NCBI GenBank assembly: GCA_023301665.1
Contig: JALZUL010000181.1
Span: 1-10,456 of the forward strand
Reading direction: 5' to 3'
DNA length: 10,456 nucleotides
Source of the DNA: Ascidiaceihabitans sp.
Lineage (GTDB): Bacteria; Pseudomonadota; Alphaproteobacteria; Rhodobacterales; Rhodobacteraceae
Part shown: one piece after another, positions 1 through 7,223 of the stretch
Numbering within the stretch: position 1 is the first letter of the stretch
Layout of the letters: every line of letters begins with the position of its first letter
Made by a program: the position numbers and the translations under genes
Notes under the pieces: model-generated
The model's database searches: none
Seen by the model: the letters and a program-made list of their open reading frames with translations, nothing else
What the model was told of the DNA's origin: nothing

Positions 1-1073
1 GATTGGCAGCTGAGGCAACAAGCCACGGCGTCAGCCAAAGCACCGCTACGGCCTTTCTCTCAGGCGTGCGCCAAGATGCCAAAGTGCTCAAATCAGACCG
101 TGCTCAAGGGGTGTTCCAAAAACCCTTTCTTGAATTTTCCCAACGCCTCATTTCATCAAACCGGATCAACTCTGGGCGCAGCAATGCAAATCGCTATGAT
201 AGCGTGTTTGACAACGTCGAGGCTCAATATGGCGTCGACCGGAACGTGCTTTTGGCATTTTGGGCATTCGAGACAGACTTTGGCGCCTTCCAAGGCGATT
301 TCAACACGGCCAACGCTTTGGTCACCCTTGCCCATGATTGCCGCCGACCCGAATTGTTCCGCCCACAGGTCTTTGCTGCAATGACCCTGTTTGAGCGCGG
401 GCAGTTTGATCCAGCGCGTACAACTGGCGCATGGGCTGGCGAAATCGGCATGGTGCAAATGCTACCACGCGATATTCTTGAAAATGGGGTCGACGCGGAT
501 GGCGATGGTCGTGTTTCGTTAAAAACCTCAGCCCCTGACGCGCTCACGTCGGGCGGTAAAATGTTGCGCCACTTTGGCTGGCAAGCAGGGCAACCATGGC
601 TCCAAGAGGTCAACGTGCCTGCAAACATGGACTGGTCCAAAAGCGGATTGGGCACCACCCTTTCGACAAACGAATGGCAAGCTTTGGGTGTACGTGCACG
701 TGCTGGAAACCTAAGCAACCTACCCGCATCTTTGATCCTGCCCCAAGGCCACAAAGGCCCCGCATTTCTCGCATACCCAAATTTCAACGTGTACTTTGAG
801 TGGAACCAATCCTTCACCTACGTCTTAACGGCCGCTTACTTTGCAACCCGCCTACAAGGCGCCGCCGCTTATAACGCAGGCAATCCAGATCAGGGGCTGC
901 AAGGTGCGCAAATGAAGCAACTCCAAACCAAGCTGCAAAAGCGTGGGTATGACGTTGGTAAAGTTGACGGGATCTTGGGCGCACGCACACGTGACGCGGT
1001 CCAAGCAGAACAAGCGCGTCTTGGCCTGCCAGCAGATGCATGGCCAACACCGGCCTTGTTAAACAAGTTGTAA
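1..1073 (+). CDS. MltB-like lytic murein transglycosylase with C-terminal peptidoglycan-binding domain (5' end cut by window)
   Basis: Cleaves the MurNAc-GlcNAc bond of peptidoglycan to form a 1,6-anhydro product, in the periplasm. From the leucine/TTG codon at position 3, about 356 residues are readable. Residues 5-290 resemble the SLT_2/MltB catalytic domain. Motifs include AFWAFETDFG, whose Glu90 sits where the MltB catalytic acid lies, then GDFNTANALVTL, GEIGMVQMLP and SLILPQGHKGPAFLAYPNF. Residues 298-356 form a PG_binding_1 domain (MKQLQTKLQKRGYDVGKVDG...TRDAVQAEQ). No signal peptide is visible and the reading starts inside the domain, so the true start probably lies left of the window. 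The codon just before position 3 is incomplete (its last two bases are GA), so an in-frame stop there cannot be strictly excluded. The gene converges on smc, 17 bp away. Family assignment is secure; the exact substrate role is inferred. Confidence 0.9.
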   Translation, partial: LAAEATSHGVSQSTATAFLSGVRQDAKVLKSDRAQGVFQKPFLEFSQRLISSNRINSGRSNANRYDSVFDNVEAQYGVDRNVLLAFWAFETDFGAFQGDFNTANALVTLAHDCRRPELFRPQVFAAMTLFERGQFDPARTTGAWAGEIGMVQMLPRDILENGVDADGDGRVSLKTSAPDALTSGGKMLRHFGWQAGQPWLQEVNVPANMDWSKSGLGTTLSTNEWQALGVRARAGNLSNLPASLILPQGHKGPAFLAYPNFNVYFEWNQSFTYVLTAAYFATRLQGAAAYNAGNPDQGLQGAQMKQLQTKLQKRGYDVGKVDGILGARTRDAVQAEQARLGLPADAWPTPALLNKL

Positions 1074-1079
1074 ACCTGT

Positions 1080-1100
1080 GGTGGCCTGACCTAGGCCACC
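1080..1100. terminator. Hairpin shared by the convergent transglycosylase and smc genes
   Basis: Perfect 8-bp stem GGTGGCCT / AGGCCACC (1080-1087 and 1093-1100) with the 5-nt loop GACCT. It lies 6 nt after the transglycosylase stop and overlaps the last codons and the TAG stop of smc. There is no run of T on either side, so it is not a classic intrinsic terminator. Its place between convergent genes suggests a bidirectional terminator or an mRNA 3'-end-protecting stem. Confidence 0.6.
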
Positions 1101-4100
1101 ATCGCCGCCGCTTTCTTAAGGTCCACAGACACCAACTGGCTGACACCCTGTTCCGCCATCGTCACACCAAACAAACGATCCATACGCGCCATCGTCACCG
1201 CATGGTGTGTAATGATCAAAAAGCGCGTATTTGTCTGGCGACACATCTCGTCCAAAAGATCACAAAAACGGGTGACATTGGCATCATCAAGTGGCGCGTC
1301 GACCTCGTCCAACACACAAATTGGCGCGGGATTGGCAAGGAAGACGGCAAAGATCAACGCCATCGCGGTCAAGGTTTGCTCGCCACCTGACAACAAACTC
1401 AACGTGCTCAGTTTCTTGCCCGGCGGCTGGCACATGATCTCAAGACCCGCTTCCAACGGATCATCGCTTTCCACCATCACCAGATTGGCCTCACCACCGG
1501 CAAAAAGGTGTGTGAACAAAGATGAGAAATTGGTGTTCACCTGCTCAAATGCTGTCAAAAGACGTTCGCGCCCTTCGCGGTTCAAACTGGCAATACCACT
1601 GCGCAGGGTCTTGATCGCTTCCTCAAGATCGGCCTTTTCGCCCACAAGCGTATCATGCTCAACCTGCACTTCTTTGGCATCTTCCTCAGCACGCAAGTTC
1701 ACTGCCCCCAAGGCATCGCGCTGACGCTTAAGGCGGTTCACATCAGCCTCTAACGCCTCAGAAGCTGGCATATCATCAGGGGTCGCATCCAGCGCTGCCA
1801 ACAGATCAGCGGGCGACTGCTCTTGTTCTTCGGCGATACGCTCTTCGGCAGCAGCAACTGTTTCACGCGCAGCCTCTGCGCGGGCTTCCGCGCGGGCACG
1901 CGCCTCACGTGCCTCAGATGCCAAACGCTCTGAATCCCGCTCATTCATCGCAGCCTCGCGTAAAGCACCCTCGCCCACGCTCAGCGCCTCAGCGGCATCA
2001 GCTTTGCGCACCTCAGCCTCAGAAATCGCAAGCGTCAACTCATCGCGCTTTGCCGTCAATTCAGCCGGAGCCGCTTGCGCTGTTTTCAGCTCGTTCTCTG
2101 ACGCTTCTTTACGGTCCACCAATTCGGCGCTGCGCTTTTCCGCAGTCTCCAAACGATGGCGCCAACCGCTGATTTCTTTTGTCACTTCTTGACTGCGCTT
2201 AAGGCGGGCATCACCCTCGCGGCGCACCTCGTCGTGGGTCGAACGATACGACATCATCGTGATCCGCGCCGCTTCAACTGTCGTGCGCAAATCATCGACC
2301 ATGGCCCGCTCGGCATCAAGATCACCCAAATCAGCCATCGCACGTTCGGCCTCAAGCACGCGTGTCCGTGCGGCCATCGCCTCTTCCTCGTGGCGGGTCA
2401 CCGCAAGGCCCAAGGACTCCAAACGCCCCTCAGCCAAATTACGATCCGCTTCGGAACGGCTCAAAGCACGCCCGGCATCTGCCACCATACGGTCAGCTTC
2501 TCGACGCGCCTCACGCGCAGCTTTGTCGGCATGGGTTAACTCTGTCAAACGCATGGTCAACGCCTCATGCGCCCCGCGCGCACCCTCAGCACGTTGTGAA
2601 GCCTGCTCAAGGGATTGCTTCAATTCTTCCAATCGGTTGAGCTGTTGAAGCCGCAACGCTGCAGCACTTGGCGCGTCTTCGGCCCATGCGCGATACCCAT
2701 CCCAACGCCAAAGATCCCCCTCAGGCGAAACAAGACGCTGACCGGGTTTCAACAAATGCTGCAATCCAGGTGCCTCATCTGCATCAGCCAATCCAATTTG
2801 GCTCATGCGGCGCTCAAGAACTTCGGGAACCGACACATGTTGCGTCAGCGGCGTGATCCCATCAGGCAGTGGCTGATCCTCGGCGTAAGCTGGCAAAACG
2901 GCCCAGCCCGACGGACCATCCATCTCGACCTCAGGTGCACGCAGATCATCCGCCAAAGCCGCACCCAGCGCTTTCTCAAAACCCTGTTGCACCTGTAACC
3001 GATCAAGGATCTGGCCACCCTCAGCCGTGTCGCGCTCAACCAGCTTAGCCAACGCGCCTGTTTCCGCACGAAGTGCGTTCATCTCGCCTTCCGCTTCAGA
3101 ACGCTCGGCACGGGCATCAGATTCACGTATCTGGGTTTCTGCACGCGCAGCCTCTGCCATATTCAAAGCATCATCAGCCCGTTGCGCTGTTTGTTCCGCG
3201 GTGGCCGATGCCCCTTGCGCCGCCTCAAAATCCTCACCGGCTTTCGCCAAAGCCGCCTGACTTTGCGCAACCGCATCTCGCGCCTTGACGGCTTCACCTT
3301 CGGATTTCGCTTCGGTCTTCCTGTTGTCTTCCAGTAACCTTTGCGCAGAACCATGCCGCGCTGCCAAACGCGCAACATCTTCGGTCTTTTCCGCTAGATC
3401 CGCTTCGCGCGTTTGCAAAATTTGCGCCGCCTCTTGGGCCACTTCGCTGGCGACCTCAAGGCGTTCTTCATGGCCTTCGCTAGCCTTGCTCAGCTCGCGC
3501 GCTTCCCATTCCAAACGTTCGATGGTTTCACCCGCGTCGCGGTTCAAACCACCTTCGCGTTCAATATCTTTCGCAAGCTGCGCAATCCGATTGCTTAGCG
3601 TTTGGATCACTTGAGCAGCTTGTGCCTCTTGGTCATCCAACGTGTCGCGCTGCACGATAAGACGCTGCACAATCGCCGCTGCAATTGCCTCCTCTTCGCG
3701 CATGGGCGGCAAAGCTTCTTCAGCTTCAGCACGTGCCTTAATCGCCAACTGCACAAGGCCCTGCGCTTTGGCAGCTTCAGTCACACGATCGCGCAAGATA
3801 TCTTCTGCACCAAGACGCGCATCATCTGCTTCACGCCAACGGCGGTATAATAGCATCCCCTCAGAGCGGCGTAGGTTTTCACCAATCTCGCGGTAACGCG
3901 CAGCTTGACGGGCCTGACGCGCAAGCTGACCCAACTGATTGGCCAACTGCTCAATCACGTCATCAACCCGCGCTAGGTTTGTCTCGGCCCCTTTGAGCTT
4001 AAGTTCAGCTTCATGACGCCGCTGGTAAAGGCCCGAAATACCCGCCGCTTCCTCAAGAATACGGCGACGGTTTTTAGGCTTCGCGTTGATCAGTTCCGCA

Positions 4101-4546
4101 ATCTGCCCTTGCCGAACAAGCGCGGGGGAATGCGCGCCGGTCGATGCATCAGCAAACAACATCTGAACGTCGCGCGCGCGTACATCTTTGCCAGCCGCCT
4201 TATAGGCACTGCCAACGTCGCGGGTGATCCGCCGCACAATTTCTAGCGCATCCGTGTCGTTGAACCCAGCGGGTGCCAAACGTTCCGAATTATCGATATG
4301 CAGCGTAACTTCGGCAAAATTCCGTGCTTGGCGTGTCGCAGCGCCTGCAAAAATCACATCTTCCATACCGCCGCCGCGCATCGCCTTAGGGCGGTTCTCA
4401 CCCATCACCCAGCGCAAAGCTTCCAGCAGATTGGATTTCCCACAGCCGTTCGGCCCCACAACGCCGGTCAAACCATCCGCGATGATCAGATCCGTTGGGT
4501 CCACAAAGCTTTTAAAGCCCGTCAATTTCAGTTTGGAGAAGCGCAA
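1091..4546 (-). CDS. smc: Chromosome segregation/condensation ATPase SMC
   Basis: SMC dimers, with ScpA and ScpB, extrude DNA loops and help separate sister chromosomes. Numbered from the TTG at 4546 (1151 aa), the protein shows an N-terminal ATPase half with Walker A GPNGCGKS (31-38) and Q-loop region VRQGQIAEL (~144-152). Long Ala/Glu/Arg-rich coiled coils follow (~160-505), then a hinge (~510-637) and the returning coiled coil (~640-990). The C-terminal half has signature LSGGEQ (1052-1057), Walker B ICVLDE (1076-1081), D-loop APLDDAN and H-loop ITHH (1112-1115), so both ATPase halves are intact. The frame is open to a GTG at 4570, giving 8 extra residues. I prefer TTG 4546 because it gives the MRFSKLKLTGFKSF start I know from related proteins and has AGGG six bases upstream; this choice is moderately sure. 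The hinge is short for the family. ScpA and ScpB are not in the window. Confidence 0.97.
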   Translation of the reverse strand: MRFSKLKLTGFKSFVDPTDLIIADGLTGVVGPNGCGKSNLLEALRWVMGENRPKAMRGGGMEDVIFAGAATRQARNFAEVTLHIDNSERLAPAGFNDTDALEIVRRITRDVGSAYKAAGKDVRARDVQMLFADASTGAHSPALVRQGQIAELINAKPKNRRRILEEAAGISGLYQRRHEAELKLKGAETNLARVDDVIEQLANQLGQLARQARQAARYREIGENLRRSEGMLLYRRWREADDARLGAEDILRDRVTEAAKAQGLVQLAIKARAEAEEALPPMREEEAIAAAIVQRLIVQRDTLDDQEAQAAQVIQTLSNRIAQLAKDIEREGGLNRDAGETIERLEWEARELSKASEGHEERLEVASEVAQEAAQILQTREADLAEKTEDVARLAARHGSAQRLLEDNRKTEAKSEGEAVKARDAVAQSQAALAKAGEDFEAAQGASATAEQTAQRADDALNMAEAARAETQIRESDARAERSEAEGEMNALRAETGALAKLVERDTAEGGQILDRLQVQQGFEKALGAALADDLRAPEVEMDGPSGWAVLPAYAEDQPLPDGITPLTQHVSVPEVLERRMSQIGLADADEAPGLQHLLKPGQRLVSPEGDLWRWDGYRAWAEDAPSAAALRLQQLNRLEELKQSLEQASQRAEGARGAHEALTMRLTELTHADKAAREARREADRMVADAGRALSRSEADRNLAEGRLESLGLAVTRHEEEAMAARTRVLEAERAMADLGDLDAERAMVDDLRTTVEAARITMMSYRSTHDEVRREGDARLKRSQEVTKEISGWRHRLETAEKRSAELVDRKEASENELKTAQAAPAELTAKRDELTLAISEAEVRKADAAEALSVGEGALREAAMNERDSERLASEAREARARAEARAEAARETVAAAEERIAEEQEQSPADLLAALDATPDDMPASEALEADVNRLKRQRDALGAVNLRAEEDAKEVQVEHDTLVGEKADLEEAIKTLRSGIASLNREGRERLLTAFEQVNTNFSSLFTHLFAGGEANLVMVESDDPLEAGLEIMCQPPGKKLSTLSLLSGGEQTLTAMALIFAVFLANPAPICVLDEVDAPLDDANVTRFCDLLDEMCRQTNTRFLIITHHAVTMARMDRLFGVTMAEQGVSQLVSVDLKKAAAMVA

Positions 4547-4603
4547 AGACTGCCCTGCAATTGATTCCACATGAAGTCGCAGGGTGACGGTGCTGATGCG
4601 GGT

Positions 4604-4634
4604 CTGTCAATCGTTTGACGCAACAAACTGACAG
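4604..4634. repeat. Dyad in the smc upstream region, containing a -35-like TTGACA
   Basis: Arms CTGTCA (4604-4609) and TGACAG (4629-4634) enclose inner arms GTTTG (4613-4617) and CAAAC (4624-4628). A 3-nt bulge separates them on one side and the loop is ACGCAA. On the minus strand the left arm includes a perfect TTGACA (4610-4605), about 60 nt upstream of the favoured smc start, but no convincing -10 follows at 16-18 bp. It may be the smc promoter/operator or the 3' stem of the lipoprotein transcript. No U-tract follows it. Confidence 0.45.
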
Positions 4635-4644
4635 TCACGCCAAC

Positions 4645-4653
4645 TTATCCACA
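4645..4653 (+). promoter_or_regulatory. Perfect DnaA-box sequence (TTATCCACA) upstream of smc
   Basis: The 9-mer TTATCCACA is identical to the strong E. coli-type DnaA box. It lies inside a 16-bp dyad, AACTT-N6-AAGTT (4642-4657). It is intergenic, about 100 bp upstream of the smc start and 35-40 bp upstream of the -35-like TTGACA. About 0.08 perfect copies are expected by chance in a window of this size over both strands. No second perfect box is nearby, so this is not an origin; DnaA-responsive control of smc is only an inference. Confidence 0.5.
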
Positions 4654-4661
4654 AGTTACAT

Positions 4662-4688
4662 GATACGTTTGGGTCTCACGAGCGTATC
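4662..4688. repeat. Inverted repeat spanning the lipoprotein stop codon
   Basis: Perfect 6-bp arms GATACG (4662-4667) and CGTATC (4683-4688) with a 15-nt loop that contains the TGA stop of the lipoprotein gene. In the leftward transcript this makes a stem at the 3' end of that message. It has no U-tract, so it is more likely an mRNA-end structure or weak terminator than a strong intrinsic one. Confidence 0.35.
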
Positions 4689-5086
4689 GGTGCACAATCT
4701 AATTCAAGATCATTCCAATCCTCAGATCCCAAATGGAATGGATCATAAGAATGACACCGGTAGTGCAACGGTGCCAAAAGAACCGGCGGTGGGCCATCCC
4801 CACAATCTAACGTCGCGTTTATATAGGCTTGATCGCCGTCCAGATCGGCAACGTCACACCCACTGACATGTTCAATGGCCGCGCGCGCACGCGCACGGAT
4901 TGGCCCAAAGCGCGGCGCATATTCAGGATTGGTGCGAATAGCTTCCGCATGAAGATCCTTGATGCGAACATCAAAGGTCGATCCATCAATAGAAACGGTT
5001 GAGCTGGGCTGACCGCGATACCGTTTGGTCGGTGCGTTACAGCCCATCAAAGCAATACAAAAAGAGAAAATCATTAAACGAAACAT
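4676..5086 (-). CDS. Small lipoprotein of unknown function
   Basis: 136 residues; I do not recognise the family. The N-terminus is a lipoprotein signal: MFR, a hydrophobic stretch (residues 4-14) and lipobox ALMG-Cys16, so the mature protein should be lipid-anchored at the cell envelope. Asn follows the cysteine, and Asp (the inner-membrane retention residue in E. coli) is absent at +2. The mature part is 120 residues with four further cysteines (77, 95, 111, 131), enough for two disulfides, and an Arg/Ala-rich segment at 63-71 (IRARARAAI). Acidic patches (DVADLDGD, SEDWNDLELD) surround the cysteines. The ATG at 5086 has GGAG about 14 bases upstream, a rather long spacing. The gene is in the same direction as smc, 129 bp upstream of it, and divergent from the GntR gene. 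Coding status is supported by the intact lipobox and uninterrupted frame; no function can be assigned. Confidence 0.8.
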   Translation of the reverse strand: MFRLMIFSFCIALMGCNAPTKRYRGQPSSTVSIDGSTFDVRIKDLHAEAIRTNPEYAPRFGPIRARARAAIEHVSGCDVADLDGDQAYINATLDCGDGPPPVLLAPLHYRCHSYDPFHLGSEDWNDLELDCAPIRS

Positions 5087-5110
5087 AGTCAGTACTATTT
5101 CTCCACAAAC

Positions 5111-5126
5111 TTAAAAATAAATTAAC
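5111..5126 (+). promoter_or_regulatory. CtrA-type binding motif TTAA-N7-TTAAC
   Basis: TTAA (5111-5114), seven bases, then TTAAC (5122-5126): an exact match to the consensus for the alphaproteobacterial cell-cycle regulator CtrA. It lies in the divergent spacer between the lipoprotein and GntR genes, 25 bp upstream of the lipoprotein ATG. It overlaps a weak -10-like GTTAAT (minus strand, 5126-5121) that stands 17 bp from a weak -35 TTGAGG (5149-5144). The surrounding 30 bp are very A/T-rich, which raises the chance of a fortuitous match. Confidence 0.4.
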
Positions 5127-5163
5127 AAAATACAGCGCCAACCCCTCAAACCCGACAAAAAAA

Positions 5164-5192
5164 TTGCCCCGCTCAGCGCGTCCTCATATATG
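5164..5192 (+). promoter_or_regulatory. Sigma-70-like promoter of the GntR-family gene
   Basis: -35 TTGCCC (5164-5169), a 17-bp spacer and -10 TATATG (5187-5192), each matching four of six consensus bases. Transcription would start near 5199 and give an 18-nt leader before the ATG at 5217. The in-frame ATG at 5190 lies inside the -10 box, which argues against it as the start codon. Confidence 0.5.
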
Positions 5193-5216
5193 TTTTATCA
5201 ACCAAGGAAAAAGCAA

Positions 5217-5987
5217 ATGCCATTTTCGCCTGTGCAAACAAAAAAGCTATCTGGTGCTGTTGTGCGTCAGGTTGAACAACTCATATTGCGGGGAATACTA
5301 CGTCCCGGCGAACGCCTGCCACCAGAACGCGAGCTTGCTGAACGCTTGGGTGTTTCGCGCCCATCCCTTCGTGATGCGATCAGTACGCTGCAAGACAGCG
5401 GCCTGCTAAGCGCAAAACCCGGGGCCGGGATTTTTGTCGCTGATGTCTTGGGATCGGCCTTTGCCCCTGCCCTAACACAGCTTTTTGCCCGCCACGATGA
5501 GGCCGTCTTTGATTACCTTTCTTTCCGCCGCGATATGGAAGGGCTTGCCATTGAACGCGCTGCCCGCTTTGGATCAGATACCGATCTCAAAGTCGTGCAA
5601 ACCGTTTTTTCCCAAATGGTGAACGAGGATCTAAAACGCACCCCCGAAGAAGAAGCCCAACTTGACGCCAAATTCCACATGGCAATCATTGAGGCCAGCC
5701 ACAATGTGGTCATGCTACATATGATGCGCTCGATGTACGAACTGTTACGAGAGGGCGTCTTCTACAACCGTCAGGTCATGTTCAGCCAGCGCACAAGCCA
5801 ACAGGTTTTGCTAGACCAACACCGCATTATCAATGACGCCCTACAAGAGCGTGATGGACCTGCGGCAAAACAAGCCGTCCACGCGCATTTGGATTATGTA
5901 GAGGCGAGCTTACGCGACCAACAAAAAGCGCAACGCAACGAAATTGTTGCGCGTCAGCGTCTAGAGCACACGCTCAAAAAATCCTAA
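5217..5987 (+). CDS. GntR-family transcriptional regulator, FadR subfamily (FCD ligand domain)
   Basis: DNA-binding regulator of 256 residues. The N-terminal winged helix (about 10-77) has the GntR hallmarks LILRGILRPGERLPPERELA, LGVSRPSLRDAISTLQDSGLL and the wing KPGAGIFVA. The all-helical C-terminal FCD domain (about 95-230) binds a small carboxylate, often with a metal; the expected ligands are present as Asp150 and His154 (DAKFH), His202 (DQHR) and His224 (HAHLD). The ATG at 5217 is chosen because AAGGAAA precedes it by about 7 bases; an ATG nine codons earlier falls in the -10 element. The gene ends convergently with the F0 operon and has no catabolic gene beside it in the window. Relatives such as FadR, LldR, GlcC and PdhR answer to acyl-CoA, lactate, glycolate or pyruvate; which ligand applies here cannot be read from the sequence. 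Confidence 0.93.
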   Translation: MPFSPVQTKKLSGAVVRQVEQLILRGILRPGERLPPERELAERLGVSRPSLRDAISTLQDSGLLSAKPGAGIFVADVLGSAFAPALTQLFARHDEAVFDYLSFRRDMEGLAIERAARFGSDTDLKVVQTVFSQMVNEDLKRTPEEEAQLDAKFHMAIIEASHNVVMLHMMRSMYELLREGVFYNRQVMFSQRTSQQVLLDQHRIINDALQERDGPAAKQAVHAHLDYVEASLRDQQKAQRNEIVARQRLEHTLKKS

Positions 5988-6013
5988 CCAATACTTCGAA
6001 ATACCAGAAACGC

Positions 6014-6044
6014 AAAAGGCCCCTGCTGCTAAAGCAAGGGCCTT
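6014..6044 (-). terminator. Terminator hairpin at the end of the F0 ATP synthase operon
   Basis: Stem AAGGCCC / GGGCCTT (6016-6022 and 6038-6044) with a smaller inner stem TGC/GCA. It lies 24 nt past the atpF stop. Read leftward, the stem is followed by TTTTGCGTTTC, a moderate U-rich tail, so it should stop atp transcription. Read rightward, it lies about 28 nt after the GntR stop with a weaker tail (CCAATTTAG) and may also serve that gene. Confidence 0.7.
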
Positions 6045-6068
6045 CCAATTTAGTAAAGCGTCGCTGAC

Positions 6069-6638
6069 TTAGTGGAGCTTTGCTTCCACTTGAGCAATCG
6101 CGTCGTCGATCAACGAGTTGCCGCTTGCAGCTGTCATTTGCTTTGCAATCACTTCACGCGCCGCAGCAACCGCAATGGTCACAGACTGGTCGCGTACTTC
6201 TTTTACAGCCGTTGCTTCAGCAGAAGCGATTTGATCCTCGGCGGCCGCCAAACGACGTTCGATTGAAGTTTTCAAATCAGCACGCGCTTGCTCTGCCGCT
6301 GCATTGGCTTCTTCTTTAGCTGATGCAACGATACGATCTGCTTGCTCTTGAACTTCTTTTTGTTTGCGCTCGTAGCTTGCCAACAAAGTTTGCGCTTCTT
6401 CACGCAAAGAACGTGCTTCATCAATTTCGGACTGAATGCCAACGGCACGTTGGTCCAACATTCCGCCGATCATGGCAGGCACTTTGAAATATACCAAAAT
6501 GCCGATGAAGACGAGAAAACCAAGCAGCACAACAAAGTCAGTATTGCGTAGTGAAAAGAATGGGCCGTCAGCTGCAAACGCAGGGCTTGCCAGCAGGGAC
6601 GCAACTGCGCCGGTCAACGTGATTTGTGTAAAACGCAT
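6069..6638 (-). CDS. atpF: F0F1 ATP synthase subunit b
   Basis: Stator subunit: its membrane helix contacts subunit a, and its long cytoplasmic helix, paired with b', holds F1 still. 189 residues. Residues 1-22 look like a cleavable signal peptide ending in AFA before AD; the family-typical GPFFSLRNTDFVVLLGF then leads into the membrane helix (~34-52), followed by FKVP. From about 60 onward it is a charged Ala/Glu/Arg/Gln-rich coiled coil (e.g. REEAQTLLASYERKQKEVQEQ). The ATG at 6638 has AAGGG about 8 bases upstream, inside the end of the preceding gene, whose stop is only 5 bp away, so translational coupling is likely. It is the last gene of the operon and is followed by the terminator. Confidence 0.96.
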   Translation of the reverse strand: MRFTQITLTGAVASLLASPAFAADGPFFSLRNTDFVVLLGFLVFIGILVYFKVPAMIGGMLDQRAVGIQSEIDEARSLREEAQTLLASYERKQKEVQEQADRIVASAKEEANAAAEQARADLKTSIERRLAAAEDQIASAEATAVKEVRDQSVTIAVAAAREVIAKQMTAASGNSLIDDAIAQVEAKLH

Positions 6639-6643
6639 CTCGA

Positions 6644-7183
6644 TTACCCTTTCATCCGTGCGGTCACAGCAGCAGTGATGCTTTTCGCATCGGCCTTGCC
6701 ACCCATGGCTGCAACGATTTCTTTTGCAGTGTCCTTGGCAACGACTTTAACGTTCTCCATGGCACCAGCGCGAATTTCAGCGATGACTTTTTCACCTTCT
6801 GCCGCTTTCGCAGCAATTTGGGTATCAGCTTTCGCAATCGCTTTGTCCAAATCGGCTTGAATGCCTTCTTTGGTTTCAGCCACGATGCGGCCAGCTTCAG
6901 CGCGCGCATCGATAAGTGCTTTGTCATAGGCCGCTTCTGCGTCCAATGCTTTGGCTTTCAAATCTTCTGCTGCAGCGATGTCATTCGTAATGGTTCCCTG
7001 ACGCTCAGCCAAAACGGCTGCGATACGTGGCAACGCCACGCGGGATAGAATAAAATAGATCGCGATCAGGGTCAGGACCAGCCAAAAGATCTGGTTGCCC
7101 CATGTCGAGAAGTCCAGTTGTGGCATGCCGGGACCGGCTGCGTCGTGTGCGGCCTCTGCTGCGCTATGTGTATCGGTTGCCAT
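6644..7183 (-). CDS. atpF': F0F1 ATP synthase subunit b' (second, divergent b subunit)
   Basis: Partner of subunit b in a heterodimeric peripheral stalk, as in photosynthetic and many alphaproteobacterial ATP synthases; also called AtpX or AtpG in places. 179 residues: an Ala/His-rich polar N-terminus with no signal peptide (1-20), then MPQLDFSTWGNQIFWLVLTL entering one membrane helix (~29-47), SRVALPRI, and an Ala/Lys/Glu-rich coiled coil to the end. The ATG at 7183 has GGAG six bases upstream. The gene follows atpE after a 131-bp spacer with two hairpins and precedes atpF by 5 bp. A 10-bp palindrome CCCAATTGGG (7203-7212) lies just before its ribosome-binding site. Confidence 0.95.
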   Translation of the reverse strand: MATDTHSAAEAAHDAAGPGMPQLDFSTWGNQIFWLVLTLIAIYFILSRVALPRIAAVLAERQGTITNDIAAAEDLKAKALDAEAAYDKALIDARAEAGRIVAETKEGIQADLDKAIAKADTQIAAKAAEGEKVIAEIRAGAMENVKVVAKDTAKEIVAAMGGKADAKSITAAVTARMKG

Positions 7184-7223
7184 CTTGGTCTCCGTTCAAT
7201 CACCCAATTGGGCGCGCATTACA

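Noticed and set aside
224..817. 197-codon minus-strand open frame inside the transglycosylase gene
   Set aside because: It is fully antisense to a recognisable enzyme and contains no motif of its own.
1212..3896. Many plus-strand open frames of 60-170 codons opposite smc
   Set aside because: They lie antisense to a full-length SMC with all motifs intact. They lack ribosome-binding sites and domain signatures, and are what Ala/Arg/Glu-rich coiled-coil coding gives on the other strand.
5099..5107. Second DnaA-like box, TTCTCCACA
   Set aside because: It has one mismatch at a conserved position and is over 400 bp from the perfect box, so it does not make an origin-like cluster.
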